NCBI RefSeq assembly: GCF_000835495.1
Contig: NW_015622541.1
Span: 7,564,001 to 7,628,000, forward strand
Source of the DNA: Cladophialophora immunda
Taxonomy: Eukaryota > Ascomycota > Eurotiomycetes > Chaetothyriales > Herpotrichiellaceae
DNA length: 64,000 nt
Reading direction: 5' to 3'
Shown piece by piece: positions 34,720 through 44,098 of this stretch. The translations under genes and the position numbers were made by a program. The notes under the pieces are model-generated. The model was not told the DNA's origin, ran no database searches, and saw nothing but the letters and a program-made list of their open reading frames with translations. Each line of letters starts with the position of its first letter. The stretch's first letter is position 1.

Positions 34720-36402
34720 TCAATCGATCACAGGCATGACTAAATACGAGTCAAACACCCCGCCCGTATGGATAAAGTGCCGACCTTTATTTGCCGAATC
34801 CCCGTGAAGCATCATCTGAGGCACCTTGTCATTGCGAAAGATGTCGGTGCCCTGGATAGTCACTTTGAGCGACTCCCCTTTGAGGAACCGGGTCGACGTG
34901 GCCACGATCTCGATGTCAACGGGGACAATCTCGCCCGGCCGCAAGATCAACTTGCGCTTGTGCGTCAACCACGGTCGGTTGTACTCGGTCAGTCCGCGGT
35001 CGAGCTCGCGGTGGCTGACCCTCAACCACCCCAGACCCAGCGGACCGTCGTCGAACATGGAAAATGCCACGAAGGGGACCTTCTCTCCACTTCTGTCCAG
35101 CTTGTCCAGCTGCACGAAGAGGTCCATGTCATCGCTTTCGTCTGTCGAGACCCAGAGACGTAGGCGCATGCTCCCCGTCAGCTCGGTGGTCTGGTTGAAC
35201 GTGTAGACGAACGTGGCGTTGGCGGTCGTGGACAAGGACTCGTAGCTGGCCACCGATGCCCCGGGAAGGAACTCGTCTCGCATCTGGCCGAATGGCGCCT
35301 GGAGGTGTTTCTGCACGAAGCGGGTGCGTTTGATCGGCCATTCGGACTCGGCCCGTACAAACCCTTCGTAGGCCCTGTCGCGCACTTCGATGCGGACTCG
35401 CGGCCATGAGTCGATCTCACTGGGCTCGTCCTTGAGGAACTTCTGGTAGAAGGCTTCCTGGCGCAGCAAGCTAGAGGGCTGGTAGAAATACTGCCACTTC
35501 TTCTGCCCGTGCACCTCCAGCCATTTCTCCTTGGAACGGATGTAGGTGAACCCGTTCAGCGCGCCACGCGTGTGCATGCCAAAGTCCCCCCAGTCGGCGA
35601 CGACGTACGCAGGCACGGTGATGGCCGGCAGATTCTCTGCCCTCTTCGACTCGTGATATGCGTCCATCATCTCGTGAGCTTGCTGGTTGGCGTAGTAGTC
35701 CTCAGTCTTGTTGAGCGAGAACTGGCAGGACCAGTCAGTGAACTTGATGAACTTGGTCTCCGGGATGCCGCCCGTATGCGTGTGGTCGCGAAATGCGTCG
35801 GTGAAGCCTTCCCAGGGGTTGATACAAGCCAAATGAGGTGGATTCAGTTGGGCAATGCGCCACTGCACGATGGCCAGGTACGACACGCCACAGGTGCCGA
35901 CGCGGCCGTTGGACCAGGGTTGAGCGGCGATCCATTCGATCAGGTCGTAGCCGTCGTATGCCAGCTGGGGGCCCAGGATTTCCAACATCCCTTCAGATGA
36001 CCAAGACCCTCGACTGTCACCGTTGACCATGGCGTAGCCTCGCTTGGTCCAGTAGGCTGGATCAGGACCCTCCCAGACGGCGTGTTTAGACACCGAGCCT
36101 TTGGGCACACCGCTACCCGGAAACATGTCGAAGGTCTTGAGGGCGTGCTTGCCGTAGGGGGACCAGGTCATCAGCGTGGGTAGCGGCTTCGAGACGCCCA
36201 GAGGACGAAAGACGTCGACGTAGATCTTGATCCCGTCTCTCATGGGCACCGCTACGTCACGCATGATTTCCATCCCGTCGACCTTTTCCACATGATTTGG
36301 CCGAAAGCCAGGGTATTTTCCTTCTTTCAAGTCGACGGGATCTTTCCAGATCAAGGGAATGGCAGGGTTGGAGCCCGGGACGGCTACTCGAGCTTCTCCC
36401 AT
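34720..36402 (-). CDS. CocE/NonD-family serine hydrolase (X-Pro dipeptidyl-peptidase-like)
   Basis: Single-exon 560-residue protein with the two-domain plan of cocaine-esterase/X-Pro dipeptidyl peptidases. N-terminal hydrolase: VAVPMRDGIKIYVDVFRP, RGSWSSEG, and nucleophile elbow GVSYLA (Ser174); ADWGDF is a likely acid site and LEVHGQKKW the catalytic His. The C-terminal jelly-roll begins around RVRIEVRD and includes LRLWVSTDESDDMDLFVQLDKL. Family members cleave esters, amides or acylated substrates. No secretion signal. Pairs tail-to-tail with the alpha/beta hydrolase. Confidence 0.92.
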   Translation of the reverse strand: MGEARVAVPGSNPAIPLIWKDPVDLKEGKYPGFRPNHVEKVDGMEIMRDVAVPMRDGIKIYVDVFRPLGVSKPLPTLMTWSPYGKHALKTFDMFPGSGVPKGSVSKHAVWEGPDPAYWTKRGYAMVNGDSRGSWSSEGMLEILGPQLAYDGYDLIEWIAAQPWSNGRVGTCGVSYLAIVQWRIAQLNPPHLACINPWEGFTDAFRDHTHTGGIPETKFIKFTDWSCQFSLNKTEDYYANQQAHEMMDAYHESKRAENLPAITVPAYVVADWGDFGMHTRGALNGFTYIRSKEKWLEVHGQKKWQYFYQPSSLLRQEAFYQKFLKDEPSEIDSWPRVRIEVRDRAYEGFVRAESEWPIKRTRFVQKHLQAPFGQMRDEFLPGASVASYESLSTTANATFVYTFNQTTELTGSMRLRLWVSTDESDDMDLFVQLDKLDRSGEKVPFVAFSMFDDGPLGLGWLRVSHRELDRGLTEYNRPWLTHKRKLILRPGEIVPVDIEIVATSTRFLKGESLKVTIQGTDIFRNDKVPQMMLHGDSANKGRHFIHTGGVFDSYLVMPVID

Positions 36403-37170
36403 AGTTTTCGGTGTCGATAGATAGGTGGATGATCTTGAAAAAGTGAACGAAGATCAAGCAAGGTCGAGCTGATGCAGGGAATCTGGTGTTTGATGGGCGA
36501 GAGTCTGCTCACAGGCAGGTACAAAGGGCAAAAGATGGTACAGAGAAACGGAATGGCAAAGCGGGCGCAGGTCTAGCAAGACTACGCCAGATAGTGTTGA
36601 CCTGAGATGAATCGGATATCCGCCGTTTTTTCCCCGTGATCGAGACATTTATTAGCCTGTCCGTTGTTGCCTACCTTATTACCGTCAATACTTGATGAAG
36701 AATTACTGTCGTGGATAGGGCTTCTGCTCGGGATGGGAGGGAGTTGGGACGAACCCAATGGGAGATGTCGCGATCCCGTGATCGGACCTTTTCAGTCAGT
36801 ATTGGGAAACATAGAATTGTATGGGGAAAGCTTAACTAATGGTCGTGCACTCGGTCGGCATGTGATTGAATCCGACTTCTAGGACGAAGCTGCTCCAAGA
36901 GCGTGACTACACACTGGTTGTCGTTTGACAGGAGGGTCTAGACCAGAGATTGTGGACAGCGAGACGGATCTGGTATGACTGCCCTGCTGTTGATCTCTAC
37001 GTGTTGTCCGTAAAATCTGAGAATCTGAATGTCCTTTCGAGTATCGTCTCACGCCTGAGCTTTTCGCGCCGAAACAGAAAAGGTATTTGGGTAGACATGG
37101 TGATAGCCTTCCATATTCTGCACGAAGGACTGTGTACAGATCTGCATATCCTATCACAATTCCAAACAGT
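36403..37170. promoter_or_regulatory. Intergenic region, CocE promoter and questin-oxidase-like 3' end
   Basis: 768 nt. Minus-strand promoter of the hydrolase and 3' region of the next gene. A few ORFs of 60-113 codons lack domain signatures. Confidence 0.4.
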
Positions 37171-38607
37171 TCAAGCTTGTAGGACCCCTTTCAGCCCATA
37201 TCTCTTCCCATCATCGACCCGTTCTCCTCGGTTCACAAACTTATCCCAGGGTAGATCGGCACCTGCCCCTCGGACCCATCGATCCAGGTAAGGTACCGAA
37301 TCTGTAGTATCGACGGCCATGTTGGCCAGCGTGAGCCAACCGTCGCCCTTCAGTGGAAACCGATGACTGAGCCCCGGCTGATTCTCGTATGGACCAGAGA
37401 TGGCTTGACCATGCGCCAGCGCCCGCAGGAGCTTTGAGATGTGCCCGTCGTCTTCGATCCTGTTGGCACGGCTCACCAGAGCGCTCCAGGAGGCTTGGTC
37501 GGGTACTCGTGGTTTGTAGTCAGCCAGCTCGTTCTCGTGTAACTCGGGAGCGATGCGTGAGGCGTAGGTGATCAAGTCGAGCCGGCCTTTCCATTCTACC
37601 AGCCGTACCTTGTCCTCCACGGTCAGCCAGGACTGCTTGTTGAAGGCGGAGAAAAAGATAGCCGCGTTGACCTGGTGGATCAGGAAGAAGTCCAGTTTGA
37701 CTTCCTTAGGCGGACGTTGCGCGCACGCTGTCACCCAGGCATTCACGTTTATCATTTCTGCCGTCGCCTGGTCGAGGTCATGCTCGTTTGGGCTGACTTG
37801 CCATTGTGCGGCCAATTCGGTCAATCGCGGTGGAGCGTTGCCCAAGACGTTGTCGTCAAGAGTTGATCCACCGTCCCAGTAAGACAAGTCGTACAGAGAA
37901 GGGTCTTGTCGGATCTCCTGGAAGATGTTGATGAGCGGCTTGCTCTGCGTTCCTGACGCCAGCTTCTCACTTCCCAACAGATATGGGGCGAAGCAACGGA
38001 GATGCACCGCTGTTTGAGCCATGGCTTCGGCGATGATGCCTGGCTGTTCAAATTCGACGCCAAATCCAAAATGGATGAGTGGGTGGACAAGACCTGTCAG
38101 TCTCTATATCAGTCAAATGTGCCCAACGTGTGAGAAAGCCAGAGATTACATACCAGCAAAAAGTCTTACCAACATTTCATCAGCTAGCTTTGTCTTCGAG
38201 AGCATGTAGCGATGCACCACCGTCTGCCAGCCTTCCTCGTGAAACTTGCGTGTGAAAAACTCGAGATAGTCGGCATAATAGTCCTCATTGCTCATCAGCG
38301 AGAGGAAATAGTCATCATCGTAGAGCTTTTGAACTCGTTGTTCATCGGCCCTCGCCAGTGGCCGTTGATAATGAGCATTGGTGTCAAAAGCATTCTGCAG
38401 CTTATCTGGGCTGGCACCCAGCGCGTAGGCCGTCAGCAGGTAGTGGGTTTGATGGTTGTGATAGCCTTTGAAGTTCCAGTATGTGTGAAACTTTTCGTGA
38501 TTCTCTTTGAGCAGCGCCGTGACCTTTTGCGCTGATGGGGCATCGAGGTCGGTAATATGTTGTACACCGTATTCGGATGGTGATAATTGGATGTCGGGTG
38601 CTGCCAT
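37171..38607 (-). CDS. Questin-oxidase-like protein (DUF4243), putative Baeyer-Villiger type
   Basis: 458 residues from exons 38154-38607 and 37171-38093 (intron 38094-38153). Features of the family are NHEKFHTYWNFKGYHNHQTHYLLTAYALGAS near the N-terminus, LVHPLIHFGFGVEFEQPGIIAEAMAQTAVH, and an HxxN motif in FFLIHQVNAAIFF. Known members (questin oxidase, MdpL/GedK/AgnL3) cleave the anthraquinone ring without a flavin motif. Start MAAPDIQLSP was preferred over the longer ORF to 38715 because a TATATAAA box on this strand (about 38683-38690) lies just upstream. Strong hint that the locus handles anthraquinone-like rings. Confidence 0.87.
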
Positions 38608-39079
38608 GACAATAACGTAGACTTTGTCTTCCAGAAGAATATTATGTGATGGCAAAAAGTTGTGCTTTCCGTCCTTTGTCCAGTATATAAATTCAGGGTC
38701 CTCATGAAGGGGCATTTTGTAGCATTTTAGTGAAACCGCGACACGGAGACCCCGCCATACTCGGGGCGGGGAGAATTCACTCCTTGCCCCGGTGATCTTG
38801 ACGGTGGTCTGAGTGTTTGTGGGTCAGTAACAGTCACGGGGTCGGAATGAGAAGCTACCTAGGTATGTCCCAAAAAGCCTGTTCTTTTCTGACAGTGTGT
38901 CGTCCGAGTAGTTGCATAATCGAGGCAGACCATTTTGCCGACCTCTGTCAGAAATCTATATTGAATATTTGACGAGTGGGCCATAGTGGTTTTGCTTCCG
39001 GCAACCCGGCGAGAATCTGTAGCAACGCTGCTGAAAACTAACATCTTCTTCCTATCAGACAGGCGAGTAATGCTGCCTA
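38608..39079. promoter_or_regulatory. Questin-oxidase-like promoter, dehydratase-like 3' end
   Basis: 472 nt. A TATATAAA element near 38683-38690 lies about 75 nt upstream of the chosen start at 38607. The CCCCGCCATACTCGGGGCGG region near 38751 forms an imperfect inverted repeat. Confidence 0.45.
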
Positions 39080-39755
39080 CTAGTATGCCCACTTGACATC
39101 ATTCCCTTTCCCTGGCCAGGTTGGAAACACTTCCAAAATGTCCCCCTCCATAAAATCACCCACAGCCCTCATGCCAGAAATTTTCCAGCCGGTGTCCAGC
39201 TTTCGGTAGAAAAATTGTAAGATCCCATGGGCATGACCCTTGGCAACTTCTTTCCGGGGATTTTTGGTTATTCTCATGTGTGCCGCTCGGATCTGATACT
39301 CGACGGTCGCTGTGGTAGCTGACAGCTTTCGTACCTTGGACGAGGCGAGGAGATGCTGTGTCGCAGTTTCTGGATCACTAAGCGAGCCTTGGATCAAGGC
39401 GACGTAGTCAGTAGGTGACATGTTTTCTTCCTTGAATCCATAGACTTCGGTGTAATCGAACTGGTCTGGTCAGCTTTCTGCGTGAGGTCGGGTTGTTTAT
39501 GATACGCATGCTAGTACCATGAAGTTAGGAGTAAAGATTGTGCCCAAATTGCTCCAGTCCTACAAACCTAGAGTCAATTGATGAAGTTTTGCTGTCGGGA
39601 TAGGAGGGGGCCTACTTTCGTATCGATTGAACGTGCCCATGTGTATCCTAGTTCCTGCCATGCGCAGTATTCTGGGCGGTGGCTTGGTCAGCTGCCTCAG
39701 AGGGTACCATCAGAGCGAACACACCTGCGATATCGAAACTCCCACTTTCACCCAT
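39080..39755 (-). CDS. Scytalone dehydratase-like protein, four exons
   Basis: The obvious ORF covers only 113 residues, but the full gene is recovered by splicing: exons 39725-39755, 39616-39671, 39518-39559 and 39080-39460 give 169 residues, the length of scytalone dehydratase. Joined sequence shows YTWARSIDTKDW (the conserved WAxSxDxKDW), FDYTEVYGF, TQHLL with an active-site His position, and KGHAHGILQFFYRKLD with the second His. All introns are GT-AG, 46-57 nt. Scytalone-dehydratase-type enzymes dehydrate hydroxylated naphthol/anthrone intermediates (DHN-melanin, MdpB-like). Divergent from the TRI12 pump. The first three exons are inferred by homology and frame only. Confidence 0.85.
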
Positions 39756-40361
39756 GGCGGAATGAGATGTGGTAAACCTAGCGTGCTGGGGATGTCTCTG
39801 TCAACAAGGACAGGTCTGTGATTTAAACAATGAATCCTGATACACATCAACCTCTTAGCAATAGTGCGAAACCGATGTCCATATCACATAGCGCTGCGTA
39901 TAGATCGGCAGACAGTGCACGAAACCTTGGGATCGGACTGTCTTTCCAATCTGTCCAAATATGCCGGGGTCGATGCACAATGCCTATGTTAGCTAGTCAA
40001 CCATATATCGCAAGTTTACATTCCTTTTCACGAGTGCCTAAATAGGAAATATTTACTACTGTAGCCGCGGTTACCTGAGATCCGACCACGTGCTGGGATG
40101 CTATCTCCCGGGAATCTCTTAACCAGACTGAGCACTGCTACTTTAATTCATATTTAGCACAACCATGTTTGAAAGGACGAGCGCAAGCGTCTAACCTATC
40201 CATCCCCGCGGGTGGCCATTTCGTGGGGACCGGGGTTAAAGTTCATGGAGACAAGGTGAGCTCATGATTGTAGACATAAAACCTGTATAGTTCTTGATTC
40301 CTGCTCTATTCTCTATTGCTTTGACCCCTTCCATATTACTGCCAATCCGTCAGTTGCAAGT
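39756..40361. promoter_or_regulatory. Bidirectional promoter, dehydratase-like / TRI12 MFS, two CCGCGG sites
   Basis: 606 nt between divergent starts. CCGCGG cores at 40065-40070 and 40206-40211; the second lies in CCCCGCGGGT. No supported ORF. Confidence 0.5.
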
Positions 40362-42435
40362 ATGTCTTCACCTACATCAAAGCCCCTCGAAGATACTATC
40401 GTCCAAGGAGGAGTGGCGGATCCAGGTGAAACAAAGGTTGAATCCACTTCCACAACCATCCACATCGACAATGTCGACTCCGAGTCCGTCACGCTGGGCA
40501 ATTTCGTTTATAACGATGGTGAAGAGGAGCCTGAACTTCATATCCGCACTTGGATTGCCTATGGATCCATGCTTCTTTTGATCTACTGCCAGAACATGTC
40601 TCTCTCCGGTCCTCCCTCCGTGGTAAGTACGATCTTTTGTTGTCTCAGACTGGCGCCGACTAAGTCTTGATGAAAGCTCTCCTTCATTGAAGCCGACCTG
40701 AACAACACCACTGTTGGATATTGGGTCACAAACGCCCTGGTTCTAGTACAAGCAACCATTGGCCCCATCCTGTGTATGGCATCGGATACCTTCCAAGCTC
40801 GGAAAACCCTACTAGTCGGATCGTGTCTCGTCGCTATGATAGGTGCCGGCATCGCACCAGGATCTAAGAGCATTTATAGGCTGATCGCAGCTCAGACTTT
40901 GATCGGTTTTGGGTTTGCTGGAGTACCACTTACCTACAGTGTGCCCAGTGAAATCCTGCCTCGGAAATGGCGACCAAGTAGGTCTCTCTCCCCTGTCGTT
41001 CTTCCTGTTTATTTCTTCTAAACACCTCGTCTAGTGGCTCAAGGAGTTCTCAGTCTGGCTGCCTCCCTATCAAATATCAGCGGACCTCTGATAGGAGGAG
41101 CGTTGACAACGCAGAATGCCCACGCCAGGAGTAGCAGCAACTCTGGGTGGCGCAAGTATTTCGTATGTGTGACATTCAATCACTCTATCAAGACGGCCAA
41201 TACTTAATATCTCTCGAACAGTGGATTGAATTCGCGATATGGGCCGCTGGTGCAATGGGCGTCTTCTTCGGGTATAGACCACCAAAACGTCACACACGAC
41301 TTGATCATCTGTCCTTTTGGCAAAAACTCGGACGCCTTGACCTGCTCGGCTCTGGGCTTTTGATTTCGGGACTTGTCCTCCTCCTTGTCGGGCTCAATTT
41401 GGGCGGCAACCTCTATGCCTGGACCAACGCCAAAGTCCTGGTGACGCTCATTCTGGGTATCGCCGTTCTCGGTGCTTTTGGAGCGTGGGAATGGAAGGGC
41501 ACCAAGACTGGGATCATGAGCCACGATATGTTCCAAAAAGGTCCGAATGGCCGGACCAGGCCGTTCCCGATCTATGTCGCCTTGATGTGTATCGAAGGGA
41601 TCGTCTTGTTTACCATCATCATATTTTACCCCATCATGTATGAACACCGTGCAGTCCTACACCTTTTCTCTGCTAGCAGGCTGACATTCTCTCGTCTAGG
41701 ACGACTTCCCTCTTTACTACGGACGCCCTCAAATCGACTGCACGACTCATGGCTTATTGGGTGTCATATGCAATTAGCACCCCAATCTGGGGATACGTCA
41801 GCACCAGATTCAGGGTGGTTCGGGAACCATTGGCCTTTGGATTCCTGCTCTTTGCCGCAGGCATTGCTGGCCTGGCCACCATTGAGCCCGGGCAAAGTTT
41901 TAATCAGCTGGCTTTTGCTGCCGTGGCCGGCTTCGGATTCGGTGCGCCCATTGTCCTCATCATCGCGGGTGTTCAGCTTAGCGTGCCCCATCACTTGTTG
42001 GCGACGGCCACCGCGGTGATCAATTCGTCCCGTGCCGTGGGCGCGACCATCTTCACCTCGATCTACGGGGCGGCCCTGTCCAAGAACCTGTCCAACAAGA
42101 TCCCCAGGTATCTGGCAGAGGCAGCCACCAAGGCAGGGCTGCCGGCAAGCTCCATTCCGGCCTTCATCGGTGCACTGGCCGGCGGCAACCAGTCGGGTTT
42201 GTCATCCATCCCTGGAGTGAACGCAGATATCATCGCCGCAGGCTCTGAGGCACTCAAGCAGGCGTATGCCGACTCAATCCGCACCATTTTCATCATCGGG
42301 GCACCTTTTGGCGCGCTGGCTTGCGCGCTGTGCTTCCTGCTGAGCAGCTACAAGAATATGATGTCCTATCGAGTAGAGGCTCCTGTTGAGCAGCTGCACG
42401 CCAAGCACCACGACGTGAGGAAGGCAGGAGAGTAG
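40362..42435 (+). CDS. MFS efflux pump, TRI12 family
   Basis: Plasma-membrane multidrug/toxin pump of about 600 residues from several exons, start at MSSPTSKPLED. A long acidic N-terminal cytosolic tail precedes helix 1 (IAYGSMLLLIYCQN). Then DLNNTTVGYWVTNALVLVQ, PSEILPRKWRP and a central RLDLLGSGLLISGLVLLLVGLNLGG match TRI12 proteins, as does KAGLPASSIPAFIGALAGGN near the end. Introns follow GPPSV, RKWRP, WRKYF and FYPIM, each GT-AG. A relative lies at the left edge of the window. Likely exports the locus product or a toxic intermediate. Confidence 0.9.
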
Positions 42436-42836
42436 TGTGGCGAGACGCTTGGAAGGTTGTATTGGTAAGGCTGTGACAAGATATCATAGCGCCCAAGGAT
42501 CTCCGTATATAATATGGACCTTGGGTGCCACAGCGGAGATGTCGTGTTGTCCACCCACCGGTGAAGAACCTGGGCTGAAGCAGCTTCCCAAATCCACTCC
42601 TGACGTTCACCAACCCATTTAGTTCCATAAAGAGCATCGTATACAGGAGCCCAGCTTTGGCCACTATTATTGTCGTTTTTGCGAAGGAGAGAAATGAATT
42701 CTGCTAGATGATCGACAAGAACCGACAAACGCTGGGTGTGCCATAGAAAGCCGTGGTTGAAGCTCCTTGCTGTCAAACCAGCGCCTATCACAAGCAGAGA
42801 TTCAGAGATTGGGGGCCGATTCCTTGACGCGGACAT
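42366..42836 (-). other. Uncertain antisense ORF, possible gene remnant
   Basis: A 156-codon open frame whose translation looks protein-like in the middle (WVGERQEWIWEAASAQVL, WVDN). It overlaps the 3' end of the TRI12 gene and I know no family it belongs to. It may be a small unknown gene, a remnant or chance. Confidence 0.22.
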
Positions 42837-42995
42837 TTACCCGCTGGCCGAAATGGCTGCCTTGCACTGCCTTGCACCGCCTTATCAACAGCCTCTCATT
42901 AACCTTTCTCTCTTCCATAAGACCAGGAAACTACCCTTCAAGTATCTCATTCGCGCCTTGTCAGAAAACATCATATCAAGACAACAACAGACACA
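42436..42995. promoter_or_regulatory. Intergenic region before ISG12-like gene
   Basis: 560 nt with the pump's 3' end and the ISG12-like promoter. Apart from the doubtful antisense ORF, a CTTGCACTGC/CTTGCACCGC near-duplicate occurs around 42860-42880. Confidence 0.35.
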
Positions 42996-43594
42996 ATGTC
43001 CTTCAAGGTTTTGGCCGAACAAGCGAGCCGCCTGGGCTTCAAAGTGGGTAATTTGGCGGCTGAAACGATTAAAGAGCATGGGCCCAAAGCTGCAGCAGCA
43101 GTGCGTCGCCCTGCCATCTCCCGACTTTGTGAAATCATATCTCGCTGACCCATACGGTAAACCTCTAGGCCGCTGCGTGGACGGCCCAAAACCCTGGATT
43201 GGCTACCTGCGGAACGGTTGGTGTTGTTCTTGTCGCCGCACCTGGCCTTGTTGTTGCACCGGTGCTCTCTGTTGTAGGGTTTGGAGCTGGTGGTGTTGGA
43301 GCAGGTAAGTGGGACTATGGCAAGGCACAAGTGTCTTGAGCACTCCTCGCGTCTCAACTTCTTCACCCCGGTGTCGTGTGTTTACTGACTTGTGCCTTTC
43401 ATTACAAAGGGACCCTCGCTGCTGGGATTCATGGCGGAATTGGAAACGTTGCAGCTGGTAGTACTTTCGCGGTTGCCCAAAGTGCAGGTGCTGCGGGCGC
43501 AGGCCTGGCGGTAATCAACGGAGTGGTCCAGGGCGCAGGAGTTGCTATGACCGCTGGCAGTGGAGTAGCCGCGTGGGTCAAATCGAAGTTCTGA
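42996..43594 (+). CDS. ISG12/IFI6 (interferon-alpha-inducible 6-16) family small membrane protein
   Basis: 141 residues from exons 42996-43100, 43169-43304 and 43410-43594. After an amphipathic head (MSFKVLAEQASRLGFKVG) come glycine/alanine-rich hydrophobic segments: VGVVLVAAPGLVVAPVLSVV, GFGAGGVGAG and GIHGGIGNVAAGSTFAVAQSAGAAGAG, the last being the 6-16 family signature (GI..GIGNVAAGS.FA..QSAGAGG). The animal members sit in mitochondrial or ER membranes and affect apoptosis. Fungal members are widespread in filamentous ascomycetes but uncharacterised. No visible link to the metabolic genes. Confidence 0.88.
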
Positions 43595-44098
43595 GCCTGG
43601 CATGGTCTTTCGCGAGCCTCGAGTTGCCTCGGACGCGGATATGGACTAGGACATGAGGTTAGACGTCTACGAAAAGACAGGTTTCAACGGGATACCGGCG
43701 TGCAGGGGCGATGATGGCAGCGTCGAAGATTAACGCAGCTAGCCAGGTTTCCTAACGGAAGCACTAGAGTCTTATTGAACCGTCTGTCAAGAATTGGGGT
43801 TCTTCATCATACCATCTGGAAGTCGCTTCAGGAGAGTTCAGTCCTAGTAGCTCGTGATAGACCGGAGCCAAAGCTTCTTGACCTCCACATAACAACGGCA
43901 CCAAGGCGGCGTGAAGGTCTTCCTGATTGGGAATCAATCTCCGGCTGCTTTAATTCCTGCTCTTGGCTGCCGCACGCGGCTTCCGATTTTCGTCGTGCTC
44001 GGCATCTGATTTTGCTGGTGCCTTGCGCAACTTCTTCGCCGACCAAGAATTCAAAGTCCTCCAGATCAACTTTACCATCATCACTGTCTTCAAGTCCG
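43595..44098. other. Intergenic region upstream of hypothetical gene
   Basis: 504 nt. ORF 43775-44251 overlaps the next gene in another frame and is not supported. Nothing else seen. Confidence 0.35.
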
